Below, in pieces: positions 43,164-52,293 of a stretch of 64,000 nucleotides of DNA (the stretch's first letter is position 1; each line of letters begins with the position of its first letter). A program made the translations under genes and the position numbers. The notes beneath the pieces were generated by a model. The model ran no database searches. It had not been told where the DNA came from and was given only the letters and a program-made list of their open reading frames with translations. Origin of the DNA: DASUPK01 sp963804595 (GTDB lineage: Bacteria; Actinomycetota; Thermoleophilia; Solirubrobacterales; 70-9); contig CAWDQZ010000009.1 of NCBI GenBank assembly GCA_963804595.1, positions 248,001-312,000 of the forward strand. Reading direction: 5' to 3'.

Positions 43164-46100
43164 TCAGGCCTTGCTGACGGCGATGCGGAGCTCGCGGCCC
43201 TCGATCATGGCGCTCTCGCCGGCGCCGTCCGCGCCGTAGCCGACCGACGTGGCGAGCGTCTCGCCGGCGATGTAGGACTCGTGCTCCCGCGCCGCGTCGA
43301 GCAGCTCGTCGTCACCGGCGAGCTCGAGCGAGATCCGGTCGGAGACCTCGAGTCCCGCCTGCTTGCGTGCCTCCTGAACCGCCCGCACGACCTCTCGGGC
43401 AAGGCCCTCCCGGCGAAGCTCCTCGTCGAGGTCGAGCTCCAGGGCGACTGCGTGGCCCGCCTCGGCCTCCACCTCGTAGCCCTCGAGCGGCTCCATCACG
43501 AGGTTGAGGTCATCGGTGCCGAGCGTGTGATCCTTGCCGCCGACCTGAATGCCCACCTCCTCGCCGCGCTCGATGGCCGCGGCGACCGCGGCCGGTTCGA
43601 GGGCCTCGACGGCCGCGGCGACCTGCGGCATGTCCTTGCCGAAACGCGGCCCAAGGGCCCGATAGTTCGGCTTGACGCGGTGGGAGACGAGCTCGGCTTC
43701 CGAGTGCACGAAGTCGAGCTCCTTGACGTTCAGCTCGGATGCGACCACCTCGGCGAGCCGCTCAATTGCCTCCCGCTCTGCGTCCGAGGCGACCACCACC
43801 GCCTTGCGCAGGGGCTGGCGGAGCTTCACCTTCGCCTGGGCGCGAGCCGCACGGCCGAGCTCGATGGTGCGGCGGACGGCGTCCATACCCGCCTCGAGCT
43901 GAGCGTCGACGAGGCTTTCGTCGAACTCGGGGTAGTCGCAGAGGTGAATCGAGTCCGGGTCCTCACTGGTCCACTCACTCACCGGCTTCTCCAGTCCGGT
44001 CTCCTCGCCGAAGAGCAGGTTCGCGTAGATCTCCTCGGCGATGAAGGGCGTGAACGGCGCCAGCAGCTTCGCCGTTTCGCCGAGGCAGAACCGCAGGGTC
44101 TCGAGCGCAGCGAGGTCCCCGTCCCAGAAGCGGCGGCGATTGAGCCGCACGTACCAGTTGGAGAGCTCCTCGGTGTACTCGGCGATCGCACGGGACGCCG
44201 TGGTGCAGTCGAAGCCCTCCATCTGCTCGCGTACCTCCGCGATCGTGCGCTGCAGCCTCGAGACTGCCCAGCGGTCGAGCTGGGTCACCTCGGCCTGCTC
44301 ACCCGAGGCCCACTTCGGCACGTAGGGGAGCTCGCCGGTCTCGAGGCCGGAGGCGTTCGCGTAGGTCACCCAGAACGCGTAGGTGTTCCAGAGGGTGAGG
44401 AGGAACTGGCGGACCGCCTCGCCCACCGTCTCGACCGAGAAGCGGTAGCCGGTCCACGGCTGCTGGGAGGCGAAGTAGTACCAGCGAAAGGCGTCCGCGC
44501 CGAAGCGGTCGATCACGTCCCAGGGCTCGACGACGTTGCCGCGGCTCTTCGACATCTTCTGGCCATCGGGGTCGAGGATCAGCCCGAGGCAGACGACATT
44601 GCGAAAGCTCGAGGTGCCGAAGAGGAGCACCGCCTCGGCGTGCAGGGTGTAGAACCAGCCACGGGTCTGGTCGATCGCCTCGCAGATGAAGTCGGCGGGG
44701 AAGCGCTCCTCGAACAGGTCCTCGTTCTCGAAGGGGTAGTGGTACTGCGCCCACGGCATGGACCCCGAGTCGAACCAGGCGTCGATCACCGAGGGGACGC
44801 GCCGCATGGTCCCGTCGCACCCGTCCCGCTCGCATGACCAGGTGACCTCGTCGATGTAGGGGCGATGGAGGTCGTCCGGGATCTCCCCGGCGCGCTCCCG
44901 GACGTCGGCGATCGATCCGGCGCAGAAGCTCTCGTCGCAATCGTCGGCGTCGCACTGCCAGATCGGCAGCGGGGTGCCCCAGTAGCGGTCCCGGGAGAGC
45001 GCCCAGTCCACGTTTCCCTCCAGCCACTTGCCGAAGCGGCCGTGCTTGATGTGCTCCGGGTGCCAACCGATCTCGTCGTTGGCGGCCAGCATCTGGTCGC
45101 GGACCTCGGTCGTCTTCACGTACCAGCTGGCCTTCGCGTAGTAGAGGAGCGGTGTGTCGCACCGCCAGCAGTGCGGATAGGAGTGCAGGTAGGTCTCGGC
45201 GCGCAGCAGCTTCCCCTTCTCCTCCAGCGCCTCGATGATGGCCGGGTCCGCCTCCTTGACGAAGCGGCCCGCGAAGTCGGTGACCCGCTCGTCGAAGCGG
45301 CCGCGATCGTCGACCGGGTTCTGGAGCTTGATCCCGTACTGCTCGCCGAGCCGGAAGTCGTCCTCGCCGAACGCGATCGCCGTGTGAACGAGGCCGGTGC
45401 CCTCGTCGGTGGTGACGAAGTCGCCGAGCAGCACGGTGTGGCCCCGCGGGCCGTAGTCCGTGATGTAGTCGAAGGGCGGTTCGTACGAGGTGCCGGCGAG
45501 GGCCTCCCCGGGGAAGTGTGCGAGCACCTCGGCGTCCTCGCCGAGCACGTGCTCGAGGCGGTCGCGGGCGAGGACGAAGACCTCCTCGCCGAGACGGGCG
45601 CGGACGTACTCGATCTCCGGCCCGGCGGCGATGGCCGCGTTGGAGATCAGGGTCCAGGGAGTCGTGGTCCAGATCAGCAGCGCATCGCCGGGCTCGAGCG
45701 GAGACTCGGGGATCGCGTCGCTCGGCGCCGGGTGCCTGACCGGCATCTTCACGTAGACGGATGGGTCCTCGACATCCCGGTAGCCGAGCGCCACCTCGTG
45801 AGAGGAGAGCGCGGTGCCGTCCCGCGGGCAGTAGGGAACGACCTTGTAGTCCTCATAGAGCCGGCCGTCGTCCCAGATCCGGCGCAGTGCCCACCAGACC
45901 GACTCGATGTACTCGTTCGTCATCGTCACGTACGGGTCATCGAGGTCGATCCAGAACCCGATCCGCTCGGTCAGACGGTTCCATTCCTCGACGTAGCGGA
46001 AGACCGACTCGCGGCAGCGCCGATTGAACTCAGCGATCCCGTAGTCCTCGATCTCCTCCTTGGAGGTGATCCCCAGCTCCCGCTCCACCTCGAGCTCGAC

Positions 46101-46379
46101 AGGCAGGCCGTGGCAGTCCCAGCCCGCCTTGCGCGGAACCATGTTGCCCGCCATGGTCCGGAAGCGCGGGTAGATGTCCTTGAAGACGCGGGCGAGGACA
46201 TGGTGCGACCCTGGCCGGCCGTTGGCCGTGGGCGGTCCCTCGTAGAAGCCCCAGAGCGGCGCGGACTCCCGGTTCGCGAGGGAGCGCCGGAAGACGTCGC
46301 GCTCGCGCCAGCGCTCGAGGATGCTCTCCTCGAGCTCGGGGAAGGACTGCTTCGGGTCGACTGGTCGGAATCCGGCCAC
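43164..46379 (-). CDS. ileS: Isoleucyl-tRNA synthetase
   Basis: Charges tRNA-Ile. The 1071-residue enzyme has the class I HIGH-type motif in PPTANGRPGSHHVLARVFKD, the editing (CP1) domain including LLIWTTTPWTLISNAAIAAGP, and KMSKSRGNV. The long C-terminal anticodon domain is of the eukaryote/archaea-like (IleS2, mupirocin-resistant type) form seen in many Actinobacteria. The start is GTG 46379. A CAGAAT -10-like hexamer ends 8 bases upstream, and no T-box leader fits in the 48-base gap. The HAD gene follows with no gap. Confidence 0.96.
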   Translation of the reverse strand: MAGFRPVDPKQSFPELEESILERWRERDVFRRSLANRESAPLWGFYEGPPTANGRPGSHHVLARVFKDIYPRFRTMAGNMVPRKAGWDCHGLPVELEVERELGITSKEEIEDYGIAEFNRRCRESVFRYVEEWNRLTERIGFWIDLDDPYVTMTNEYIESVWWALRRIWDDGRLYEDYKVVPYCPRDGTALSSHEVALGYRDVEDPSVYVKMPVRHPAPSDAIPESPLEPGDALLIWTTTPWTLISNAAIAAGPEIEYVRARLGEEVFVLARDRLEHVLGEDAEVLAHFPGEALAGTSYEPPFDYITDYGPRGHTVLLGDFVTTDEGTGLVHTAIAFGEDDFRLGEQYGIKLQNPVDDRGRFDERVTDFAGRFVKEADPAIIEALEEKGKLLRAETYLHSYPHCWRCDTPLLYYAKASWYVKTTEVRDQMLAANDEIGWHPEHIKHGRFGKWLEGNVDWALSRDRYWGTPLPIWQCDADDCDESFCAGSIADVRERAGEIPDDLHRPYIDEVTWSCERDGCDGTMRRVPSVIDAWFDSGSMPWAQYHYPFENEDLFEERFPADFICEAIDQTRGWFYTLHAEAVLLFGTSSFRNVVCLGLILDPDGQKMSKSRGNVVEPWDVIDRFGADAFRWYYFASQQPWTGYRFSVETVGEAVRQFLLTLWNTYAFWVTYANASGLETGELPYVPKWASGEQAEVTQLDRWAVSRLQRTIAEVREQMEGFDCTTASRAIAEYTEELSNWYVRLNRRRFWDGDLAALETLRFCLGETAKLLAPFTPFIAEEIYANLLFGEETGLEKPVSEWTSEDPDSIHLCDYPEFDESLVDAQLEAGMDAVRRTIELGRAARAQAKVKLRQPLRKAVVVASDAEREAIERLAEVVASELNVKELDFVHSEAELVSHRVKPNYRALGPRFGKDMPQVAAAVEALEPAAVAAAIERGEEVGIQVGGKDHTLGTDDLNLVMEPLEGYEVEAEAGHAVALELDLDEELRREGLAREVVRAVQEARKQAGLEVSDRISLELAGDDELLDAAREHESYIAGETLATSVGYGADGAGESAMIEGRELRIAVSKA

Positions 46380-46427
46380 GGAGCCGGATTCTGGCAGTCG
46401 GTCGCCGCCCGCCTCGCAGTGCGGCGG

Positions 46428-46853
46428 TCAGTCTCCCGGGAGTGTCACGGAGCCGTCCTCTTCGATCGTCCAGCGCGGGTTGTGCGCGACCTCCCAGGGG
46501 TGGCCGTCGGGGTCGACGAAGACGGCCGAGTAGCCGCCCCAGAAGGTCTCCGCCGGCTCGCGCCCGATCGTTGCGCCGGCTTGGCGCGCCTCCTCGATCA
46601 CCCGGTCCACCTCGTCGGTCGAGCGCGTGTTATAGGCCAGGGTGATGCCGCCCCAGCCGGGCGAGTCGCTCACGGCGCTGTCCTCGGCGAGCTGGTCGCG
46701 GCCCCAGAGGGCGACGACCATGCAACCGGCCTGGAAAAAGGCCACGTCGTCGCCCTCCTCGGCGCCGGTCTTCCAGCCGAGCGCCTCGTAGAAGCGGCGA
46801 GCACGGTCGAGGTCGGAGATGCCGAGGGTGATGAGGCTGAGTCGCTGATCCAT
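46428..46853 (-). CDS. VOC-family glyoxalase-like protein
   Basis: A 141-residue vicinal-oxygen-chelate protein. LSLITLGISDLDRARRFYEALGW is the first repeat, and AVFVDPDGHPWEVAHNPRWTI is the closing strand with the usual metal-ligand Glu. Substrate unknown; homologues range from glyoxalases to resistance proteins. GGAAGGAG lies 8 bases before ATG 46853. It is upstream of ileS on the same strand. Confidence 0.87.
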   Translation of the reverse strand: MDQRLSLITLGISDLDRARRFYEALGWKTGAEEGDDVAFFQAGCMVVALWGRDQLAEDSAVSDSPGWGGITLAYNTRSTDEVDRVIEEARQAGATIGREPAETFWGGYSAVFVDPDGHPWEVAHNPRWTIEEDGSVTLPGD

Positions 46854-46910
46854 CGCGGGCTCCTTCCGAGATCGTGGTCGGTCCCCACGCTACCCGGCGA
46901 TCGCGCCCCC

Positions 46911-46946
46911 GCCTTGAACATTTCGGACGTTCGCTAGCTTCAAGGC
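46911..46946 (+). promoter_or_regulatory. Inverted repeat and promoter abutting the AraC start
   Basis: GCCTTGAA (46911-46918) and TTCAAGGC (46939-46946) are perfect complements separated by 20 bases; the second arm touches the GTG at 46947. They contain TTGAAC (46914-46919) and TAGCTT (46935-46940), a possible -35/-10 pair with a short 15-base spacer. Confidence 0.5.
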
Positions 46947-47702
46947 GTGAGCTTCTACCGCGAGCTCGCTCCATCGCGCGACCTGCACGCGCTGGTCTCC
47001 TGCCGCTGGGAGCGGGTCGCGCCCGCGGACTCGGCGTCGACGACATTGGTCCTGCCGGATGGCTGTGTCGACTTGATCTGGCGGGGCGGTGAGGTCCTGG
47101 TCGCCGGTCCCGACCGTAGCGCGAACCCCACCGCGGTTCGGCGGGGGGAGCGGATCAGGGGCCTCCGACTCCGTCCGGGGGTGGCCGGCGCCGTGCTTGG
47201 AATGCCGGCCACCGAGCTGCTCGATGCCCGGCTTCCCCTGGAGGGCGTTCTCGGTCGAAAGGCGGGCGATCTCGCCGAGCGCATCGGCCAGACCGGCGGT
47301 AAGGCGGCGTTCGAGCTTCTCGAGGCACTGGTCGCCTCCCGAATCCGAGAGACCGGACCGGATCCGTTCGTGCTGGCGGCGACGCGCCGCCTCGGCTTTC
47401 CCGGCAGCCGCGTGCAGTGGCTTGCCGACGCACTCGGGATCAGCGACCGGCAGCTGCGGCGCCGATTCCACGCGGCGGTGGGGTACGGGCCGAAGACGCT
47501 CGATCGCGTGCTGCGGTTCCGGCGGTTCGTCTCCCAGGCGCCGGCCGTGGCATCGGGCGAAATCGACCTGGCCCGGCTCGCCGCGGACCTCGGCTACGCC
47601 GACCAGTCCCACCTGACACGCGACTGCGTGCGGCTCTCGGGGATGACGCCGGGACGCCTGGCCCGGGGCTGGACTTCTGAGCCGGCTCCATCAGGGGACT
47701 AG
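46947..47702 (+). CDS. AraC-family transcription regulator
   Basis: A 251-residue regulator. The N-terminal domain (FYRELAPSRDLHALVSCRWERV, VLPDGCVDLIWRGGEVLVAGPD) is the DUF6597-type sensor common in actinobacterial AraC proteins. The C-terminal HTH_18 domain has WLADALGISDRQLRRRFHAAVGYGPKTLDRVLRFRRF and DLGYADQSHLTRDCVRLSGMTP. The ligand is unknown. GTG 46947 starts directly after the inverted repeat, so the message is likely leaderless. The divergent VOC gene begins 93 bases away and is a candidate target. Confidence 0.9.
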   Translation: MSFYRELAPSRDLHALVSCRWERVAPADSASTTLVLPDGCVDLIWRGGEVLVAGPDRSANPTAVRRGERIRGLRLRPGVAGAVLGMPATELLDARLPLEGVLGRKAGDLAERIGQTGGKAAFELLEALVASRIRETGPDPFVLAATRRLGFPGSRVQWLADALGISDRQLRRRFHAAVGYGPKTLDRVLRFRRFVSQAPAVASGEIDLARLAADLGYADQSHLTRDCVRLSGMTPGRLARGWTSEPAPSGD

Positions 47703-47752
47703 CAGGGCGATGGTGGGGTTTCAGACTCCGCCGAGGCGAGCAGCATCCACTC

Positions 47753-47977
47753 ATGACGATCGGCTCATCCCTGTTTCTCATCGCCGTCGGGGCCATCCTG
47801 CGCTATGCGGTCAAGGACGAGTGGAAGGCCGTGGACATTCCCACGGTCGGTCTGATCCTGATGATCGTGGGCGCGGTCGGACTTCTCCTGGGGCTCTACC
47901 TGACCTTCGTGCGAGGGAGGCCAGACCCGACGCTTGGGGAACCCGCCCGGCCTCGCCGCAGGCCGCCGCCCGAGTAA
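47753..47977 (+). CDS. Small DUF6458-like membrane protein
   Basis: A 74-residue protein: a first helix SLFLIAVGAILRYAV, a short polar linker with WKAVDIPTVG, a second helix LILMIVGAVGLLLGLYLTF, and a basic Pro-rich tail. This two-helix form with the I-LRYAV motif is widespread in Actinobacteria (DUF6458) and has no known function. Confidence 0.75.
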   Translation: MTIGSSLFLIAVGAILRYAVKDEWKAVDIPTVGLILMIVGAVGLLLGLYLTFVRGRPDPTLGEPARPRRRPPPE

Positions 47978-47985
47978 GCGCCGAG

Positions 47986-48438
47986 TCAGGCTGCGCGGTC
48001 GAGCTTGCGGCAGAGGTCCGCCAGCTGGCGCTTCTCGGCCTCGTCGAGCACCCCGAACGCCTCCCGCACTCGCTCGGCGTGCGCGGGGAACGCGTGGGTG
48101 ACGAGGTTGTAGCCGGCCTCGGTCAGGGCGACGGCGACCGCGCGGCGGTCACTCTCCAGACGGCTGCGACTGACGAAGCCGCGGTTCTCGAGCGTGTCGA
48201 GCACCTCGGTGGCGGTCGCTTTCGAAGCGCCGAGGCGGCGGCGCATCGTCCGCAGCTCGAGGCGACCTCCGGCGCTGGTCAGCAGGACCAGCATCGTGAA
48301 GCCGGTCGCGGAGACGCCGATCCTCTCCAGATCGGCGGCGAGACGCCGGGTCAAATTGGCCTGCGCTCGCACCAGCGCCTCCAGGGCACGGTGCGCCAGC
48401 GGATCGATGGGGCGAATGGGCGTCGCCTCGTCGGTCAC
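47986..48438 (-). CDS. MarR-family regulator
   Basis: A 150-residue winged-helix protein. The DNA-binding core is GRLELRTMRRRLGASKATATEVLDTLENRGFVSRSRLESDRRAVAVALTEAGY, with the MarR wing motif LESDRRAV. The flanking helices (ALEALVRAQANLTRRLAADL and EKRQLADLCRKLDRAA) form the dimer. Ligand and targets are unknown. The divergent lipoprotein gene begins 46 bases away with a small CGTACGTACG palindrome between them. Confidence 0.9.
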   Translation of the reverse strand: MTDEATPIRPIDPLAHRALEALVRAQANLTRRLAADLERIGVSATGFTMLVLLTSAGGRLELRTMRRRLGASKATATEVLDTLENRGFVSRSRLESDRRAVAVALTEAGYNLVTHAFPAHAERVREAFGVLDEAEKRQLADLCRKLDRAA

Positions 48439-48466
48439 GACTGATCAAGTTATGGCCCACGGCGGA

Positions 48467-48476
48467 CGTACGTACG
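48467..48476. promoter_or_regulatory. CGTACGTACG palindrome between MarR and lipoprotein genes
   Basis: A 10-base perfect palindrome overlapping a TACGAT -10-like hexamer (48473-48478) that ends 6 bases before GTG 48485. It is a candidate MarR operator, but short. Confidence 0.35.
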
Positions 48477-48484
48477 ATCAGGGT

Positions 48485-48952
48485 GTGCTCGAGCGAGTCG
48501 CCGCCGCGCTACTGACCGGAGCGATCGTCCTGATCGCGGGCTGCGGGAACAGCCAGAATGACCAGGCGCCCGCCGCCTGCCTGGTGGGCAACGAGGCTTA
48601 CCTCAAGGCGCTCGAGAAGGCCCCTGCACCCGTCCTGCTCGGAGGCACGACTCCGATCTCCGACTGCCTCGTCCCGGAGCAGGACGCGGGGCAGCTGGCG
48701 AGCATCGGCCAGGAGATGATCGTCGCGGCCACGAAACTGAACGCGCGCTCTCGACAGGACCCGGGCGGCCCGTCGTCGGTGCAGCTCGGCTACCTGATCG
48801 GGGCTGTCAGCAAGGGCGCCGATCCGATCCACACCGATCTGGTCCGGCGGCTCAACTCGTCCGCGCGCTTCAGCGAGGCCGGTGGGACCCTGCCGGCGAG
48901 CTTCGAGCGCGCCTTCGGGCGCGGCTACGCGGCGGGCAGGCAGTCCGGCTAG
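48485..48952 (+). CDS. Putative lipoprotein
   Basis: A 155-residue protein with a lipoprotein signal: basic start, hydrophobic stretch and lipobox LIAGC (Cys20). The mature part has two Cys (AACLVGN and SDCLVPEQD), 56 residues apart and possibly disulfide-linked, and a helical second half. I recognise no domain. The start is GTG 48485; longer in-frame starts would run through the MarR gene. It may be under MarR control. The stop is 16 bases before fumC. Confidence 0.75.
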   Translation: MLERVAAALLTGAIVLIAGCGNSQNDQAPAACLVGNEAYLKALEKAPAPVLLGGTTPISDCLVPEQDAGQLASIGQEMIVAATKLNARSRQDPGGPSSVQLGYLIGAVSKGADPIHTDLVRRLNSSARFSEAGGTLPASFERAFGRGYAAGRQSG

Positions 48953-48967
48953 GTAGCCTGAGAGAAG

Positions 48968-50293
48968 ATGGAGGCCAAGGCCACGGAACAACTCTGGGGC
49001 GGCGAAACCACGAAGGCGGTTGAGAACTTCCAGATCTCCGGCCAGCCGATCCCGGCACCCGTGATCCACTGGTTGGGCAGGTTGAAGGCCGCCGCGGCGC
49101 GCGCGAACGCCGAGCTGGGGGAGCTCGACGCCGACCTCGCCGAGAAGATCGCGAAGGCTGGCGACGAGGTCGCCAAAGGCGAGCACGACGACGAGTTCCC
49201 GATCGACGTCTTCCAGACCGGCTCCGGGACCTCCTCCAACATGAATGCGAACGAGGTGATCGCGGAGCTCGCCGGCGACGAGGCGCACCCCAACGACCAC
49301 GTCAACCGAGGTCAGTCCTCGAACGACGTATTCCCGTCGGCGGTCCACCTCGCGGCCTTGGGTGAGGTGCACTCGGACCTGCTCCCCGCGCTGGACGAGC
49401 TGCGGGCCGCCCTGGAGCGCAAGGCCGACGAGTTCGCTGATCTGGTTAAGACAGGCCGCACGCACCTGATGGACGCCGTCCCGGTCACCCTCGGCCAGGA
49501 GTTCGCCGGCTACGCAGCTCAGATCAGACTTGGTGCGGAGCGCGTTCGCTCGACGCTCGGTCGCGTGGGGCAGATCCCGCTGGGCGGTACCGCGACCGGC
49601 ACGGGGCTCAACACCCACCCGGAGTTCGCCGCCAAGGTCAGGGAGCAGCTCAGCGCTGACACCGGCCTCGACATCTCCGAGCCCGCCGATCCCTTCGAGG
49701 CCCAGGCAAATCGGGACGCCCTCGTCGAGCTATCCGGCGCGCTCAAGACCGTCGCCGTCTCGCTGCTCAAGATCGCCAACGATCTCGCGCTGATGGGCTC
49801 GGGACCACGGGCGGGCCTCGCCGAGCTGCGGCTTCCGGAGCTCCAGAAGGGATCGTCGATCATGCCCGGCAAGGTCAATCCCGTCATCCCGGAGGTCGTC
49901 ATCCAGGTCGCGGACCAGGTGATCGGCAACGACGCCACGATCACGATGGCGGGGAGTCAGGGCCAGTTCGAGCTCAACGTCAGGGTGCCGCTAATCGCCC
50001 GCAATCTGCTCGACTCGATCAAGCTGCTGGCCGCGGCCGCCCGCCATCTGGACGAGAAATGCGTCAGCGGGATCGAGCCGAACGAGGAGATGCTCGAGCG
50101 CCACCGGGAGGCGAACCTGATTGTCGCCACCGCCCTCAACCCGCACATCGGCTACGACAAGGCGGGGGAGATCGTCAAGGAGGCCGCCGCCTCGAATCGC
50201 TCGATTCGCGAGGTGGCGAAGGAGATGGGGGTCGACGAGAAGATCCTCGATGAGGCGCTAGACCATCGCAAGATGGCGCACCCACACGACTGA
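48968..50293 (+). CDS. fumC: Class II fumarate hydratase
   Basis: Interconverts fumarate and malate in the citric acid cycle without an Fe-S cluster. The 441-residue protein has QTGSGTSSNMNANEVIAE, HPNDHVNRGQSSNDVFPSAVH, GRTHLMDAVPVTLGQEF and the superfamily signature GSSIMPGKVNPVIPE with the flexible catalytic loop Ser. It is slightly shorter than E. coli FumC (467), and the N-terminus lacks the usual 15 or so extra residues. TAGCCT (48954-48959) ends 8 bases before the ATG. Confidence 0.94.
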   Translation: MEAKATEQLWGGETTKAVENFQISGQPIPAPVIHWLGRLKAAAARANAELGELDADLAEKIAKAGDEVAKGEHDDEFPIDVFQTGSGTSSNMNANEVIAELAGDEAHPNDHVNRGQSSNDVFPSAVHLAALGEVHSDLLPALDELRAALERKADEFADLVKTGRTHLMDAVPVTLGQEFAGYAAQIRLGAERVRSTLGRVGQIPLGGTATGTGLNTHPEFAAKVREQLSADTGLDISEPADPFEAQANRDALVELSGALKTVAVSLLKIANDLALMGSGPRAGLAELRLPELQKGSSIMPGKVNPVIPEVVIQVADQVIGNDATITMAGSQGQFELNVRVPLIARNLLDSIKLLAAAARHLDEKCVSGIEPNEEMLERHREANLIVATALNPHIGYDKAGEIVKEAAASNRSIREVAKEMGVDEKILDEALDHRKMAHPHD

Positions 50294-50316
50294 CCTGGGG
50301 CGCGCCGCCTAGCGGC

Positions 50317-50757
50317 TCAGTGTCGCTTCCCCTTCTTCTTGCACTTCTTCGTCTTGGCGGCCGCCGCGCGGTGCTTCTTCTTCTTGCACTTCTTCCTCGC
50401 CGCCGGGACGGAGGCGGCCGGTGGGTTGCCGGCGGGGGGCGGACCGGGGGCCAGCGACGACAGCACGGAGACCGAGTTCGAGTCGTAGTTCGCGACCACG
50501 ACGTCGTCCCTGGCGTCGGCATCGAACGCACCCGTGGCGATCGCGTCAGGCGCATTCCCGACCGCCGGTGACGTGTCCGCTGCGACGTCGCCGTTCCCAT
50601 CGGACAGGATCACGGTCGCCGTCCCACCGCCGCGGTTCGCAGTGACCCCGTCGTCGTCACCGTCACCGTCCAGGTCCCCCATCGCAATGGCGACGGGATC
50701 GGCTCCGGTCGTCTCGACACCGCCGAAGTCGAGGCGGAGCGCCCTTGGCCGGCTGAT
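50317..50757 (-). pseudogene. FG-GAP/VCBS-repeat protein remnant
   Basis: The frame opens after a TAG at 50760-50758 and encodes about 147 residues with two FG-GAP-type repeats (GADPVAIAMGDLDGDGDDDG, then the GNAPDAIATGAFDADARDD repeat) and a Lys/Cys-rich tail (KKCKKKKHRAAAAKTKKCKKKGK). Intact members are long secreted propellers with a signal peptide. Here there is none, and the first internal ATG is at 50682, inside a repeat. It looks like the 3' end of a gene whose front was deleted. Confidence 0.65.
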
Positions 50758-50770
50758 CTAGACGCGAGGA

Positions 50771-52216
50771 CTATCCCTGGATGGTGACCAGGCGCTCCTC
50801 GGTGAGCTCGCGGACCGCGTAGGCCGGGCCCTCGCGGGTGTTGCCCGAGTCCTTGACGCCCCCGTAGGGCATCTGGTCGGTGCGGAAGGTCGGCACCTCG
50901 TTGATCAGGACGCCGCCGAACTCGAGGGTCTCGCCGGCCTTCTTGGCGTTGCCCACGTCTCGGGTGAAGACACCTGCCTGGAGGCCGTAGCGGGAGTCGT
51001 TGGCCATCTCGAGCGCCTCATCGAACGTCTCGAACGTGTGGATTGTGGCCACCGGGCCGAAGATCTCGTCTTTCCAGGTGTGGCACTCGCGCGGGTCGTT
51101 CCTGATCACGGTGGGGGCGATGCAGCGGCCCTCGTCGACGAGCTCGCCACCGGTGAGGATCTCCCCTCCCTTCGATGCCGCCTCGTCGATCCACTCCTTG
51201 ACGCGGTCCCGGTCGCCGGGCGAGATCACGGGGCCTATGTCGGTGTTCTCGTCCATCGGGTCGCCGGTGACCAGTGACTCGATGTTCTTCACGAACCGCT
51301 CGGTGAACTGATCCGCGATGGACTCGTGCAGGAGGATCCGCTGGACCGAGATGCAGCTCTGGCCGGCGTGAGAGAACGCGTGGATCTGCGCCTTGTCCGC
51401 GGCGGTCTCCCAGTCCCCGTCCTCGTTCACGATCAGAGGCGCGTTCGAGCCGAGCTCGAGGTTCACCTTCTTGTGAGGGGCCTTGGAGCGGATGCCCCAG
51501 CCGACCTCCGCGGAACCGGTGAAGGTGATCGCACGGGTTCGGTCGTCCTCGACGATCGCGTTGCCTACCTCGGAACCCGAGCCACAGACGACCTGCAGCC
51601 AGTTCTCCGGGAGGCCCGCGTCATAGAGGACCTCGGCGAGCTTGAGGGACGAGATCGGGGTCTGGCCCGCCGGCTTCAGGACGACGGCATTCCCGGCGGC
51701 GATCGCCGGACCGAGCTTGTGCGCCACCAGGTTGAGCGGAAAGTTGAAGGGGCTGATCGCGCCCACGACGCCGTAAGGGACTCGGAGCACGATGCCGAGC
51801 TTGCCCTCGCCGGCCGCGCCGGCGTCCATCGGAACCGTGTGCCCGGTCAGGGTGCGGGCGGCGACGGCCGAGAACTGCAGGGTCCCGACGCAGCGCTGTG
51901 CCTCTACGCGCGCCGTCTTCACCGGCTTGCCGGCCTCGGCGGCGATCGTCATGGTCAGGTCGTCCTCGCGCTCCGCCACGAGCTCGGCGGCGCGGTCCAG
52001 CAGGGCGGCGCGCTCGTGCGCGGGGAAGCCGCCAGACTCGAAGGCGGCGTGCGCTGCGCCGACGGCCCTGGCGACCAAGGCCGCATCGCCCTTCGGCACT
52101 CGCCCGACCACGGTGCCGTCGTAGGGCGCCTTCACCTCGGACCACTCGCCGGTCTCGATCCATTCACCGGCGACGTAGAGCTTGTGGTCCGTTGCCTGAA
52201 TCGTCTCGGTCGCCAT
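50771..52216 (-). CDS. NAD(P)-dependent aldehyde dehydrogenase
   Basis: A 481-residue ALDH. VPYGVVGAISPFNFPLNLVAHKLGPAIAAGNAVVLKPAGQTP is the Rossmann/substrate entry region, FTGSAEVGWGIRSKAP and NLELGSNAPLIV contain the general-base Glu, and HAFSHAGQSCISVQRILLHE holds the catalytic Cys. DEIFGPVATIHTFETFDEAL follows. The start at ATG 52216 is chosen because AGAGAGGA lies 9 bases upstream; an upstream ATG at 52261 has none. The substrate is unknown; the sequence resembles glyceraldehyde-3-phosphate/lactaldehyde-type ALDHs. Confidence 0.93.
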   Translation of the reverse strand: MATETIQATDHKLYVAGEWIETGEWSEVKAPYDGTVVGRVPKGDAALVARAVGAAHAAFESGGFPAHERAALLDRAAELVAEREDDLTMTIAAEAGKPVKTARVEAQRCVGTLQFSAVAARTLTGHTVPMDAGAAGEGKLGIVLRVPYGVVGAISPFNFPLNLVAHKLGPAIAAGNAVVLKPAGQTPISSLKLAEVLYDAGLPENWLQVVCGSGSEVGNAIVEDDRTRAITFTGSAEVGWGIRSKAPHKKVNLELGSNAPLIVNEDGDWETAADKAQIHAFSHAGQSCISVQRILLHESIADQFTERFVKNIESLVTGDPMDENTDIGPVISPGDRDRVKEWIDEAASKGGEILTGGELVDEGRCIAPTVIRNDPRECHTWKDEIFGPVATIHTFETFDEALEMANDSRYGLQAGVFTRDVGNAKKAGETLEFGGVLINEVPTFRTDQMPYGGVKDSGNTREGPAYAVRELTEERLVTIQG

Positions 52217-52293
52217 CTCAGTCCTCTCTTTCTCGCCTTCGCACAGCCTAGCCCGCCGCAACTTCCCGCCGCCGGAGCCGTTATCCAGAGTCG

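Noticed and set aside
46380..46427. T-box leader expected before an actinobacterial ileS
   Set aside because: Only 48 bases separate ileS from the upstream gene and no specifier stem or T-box core is present.
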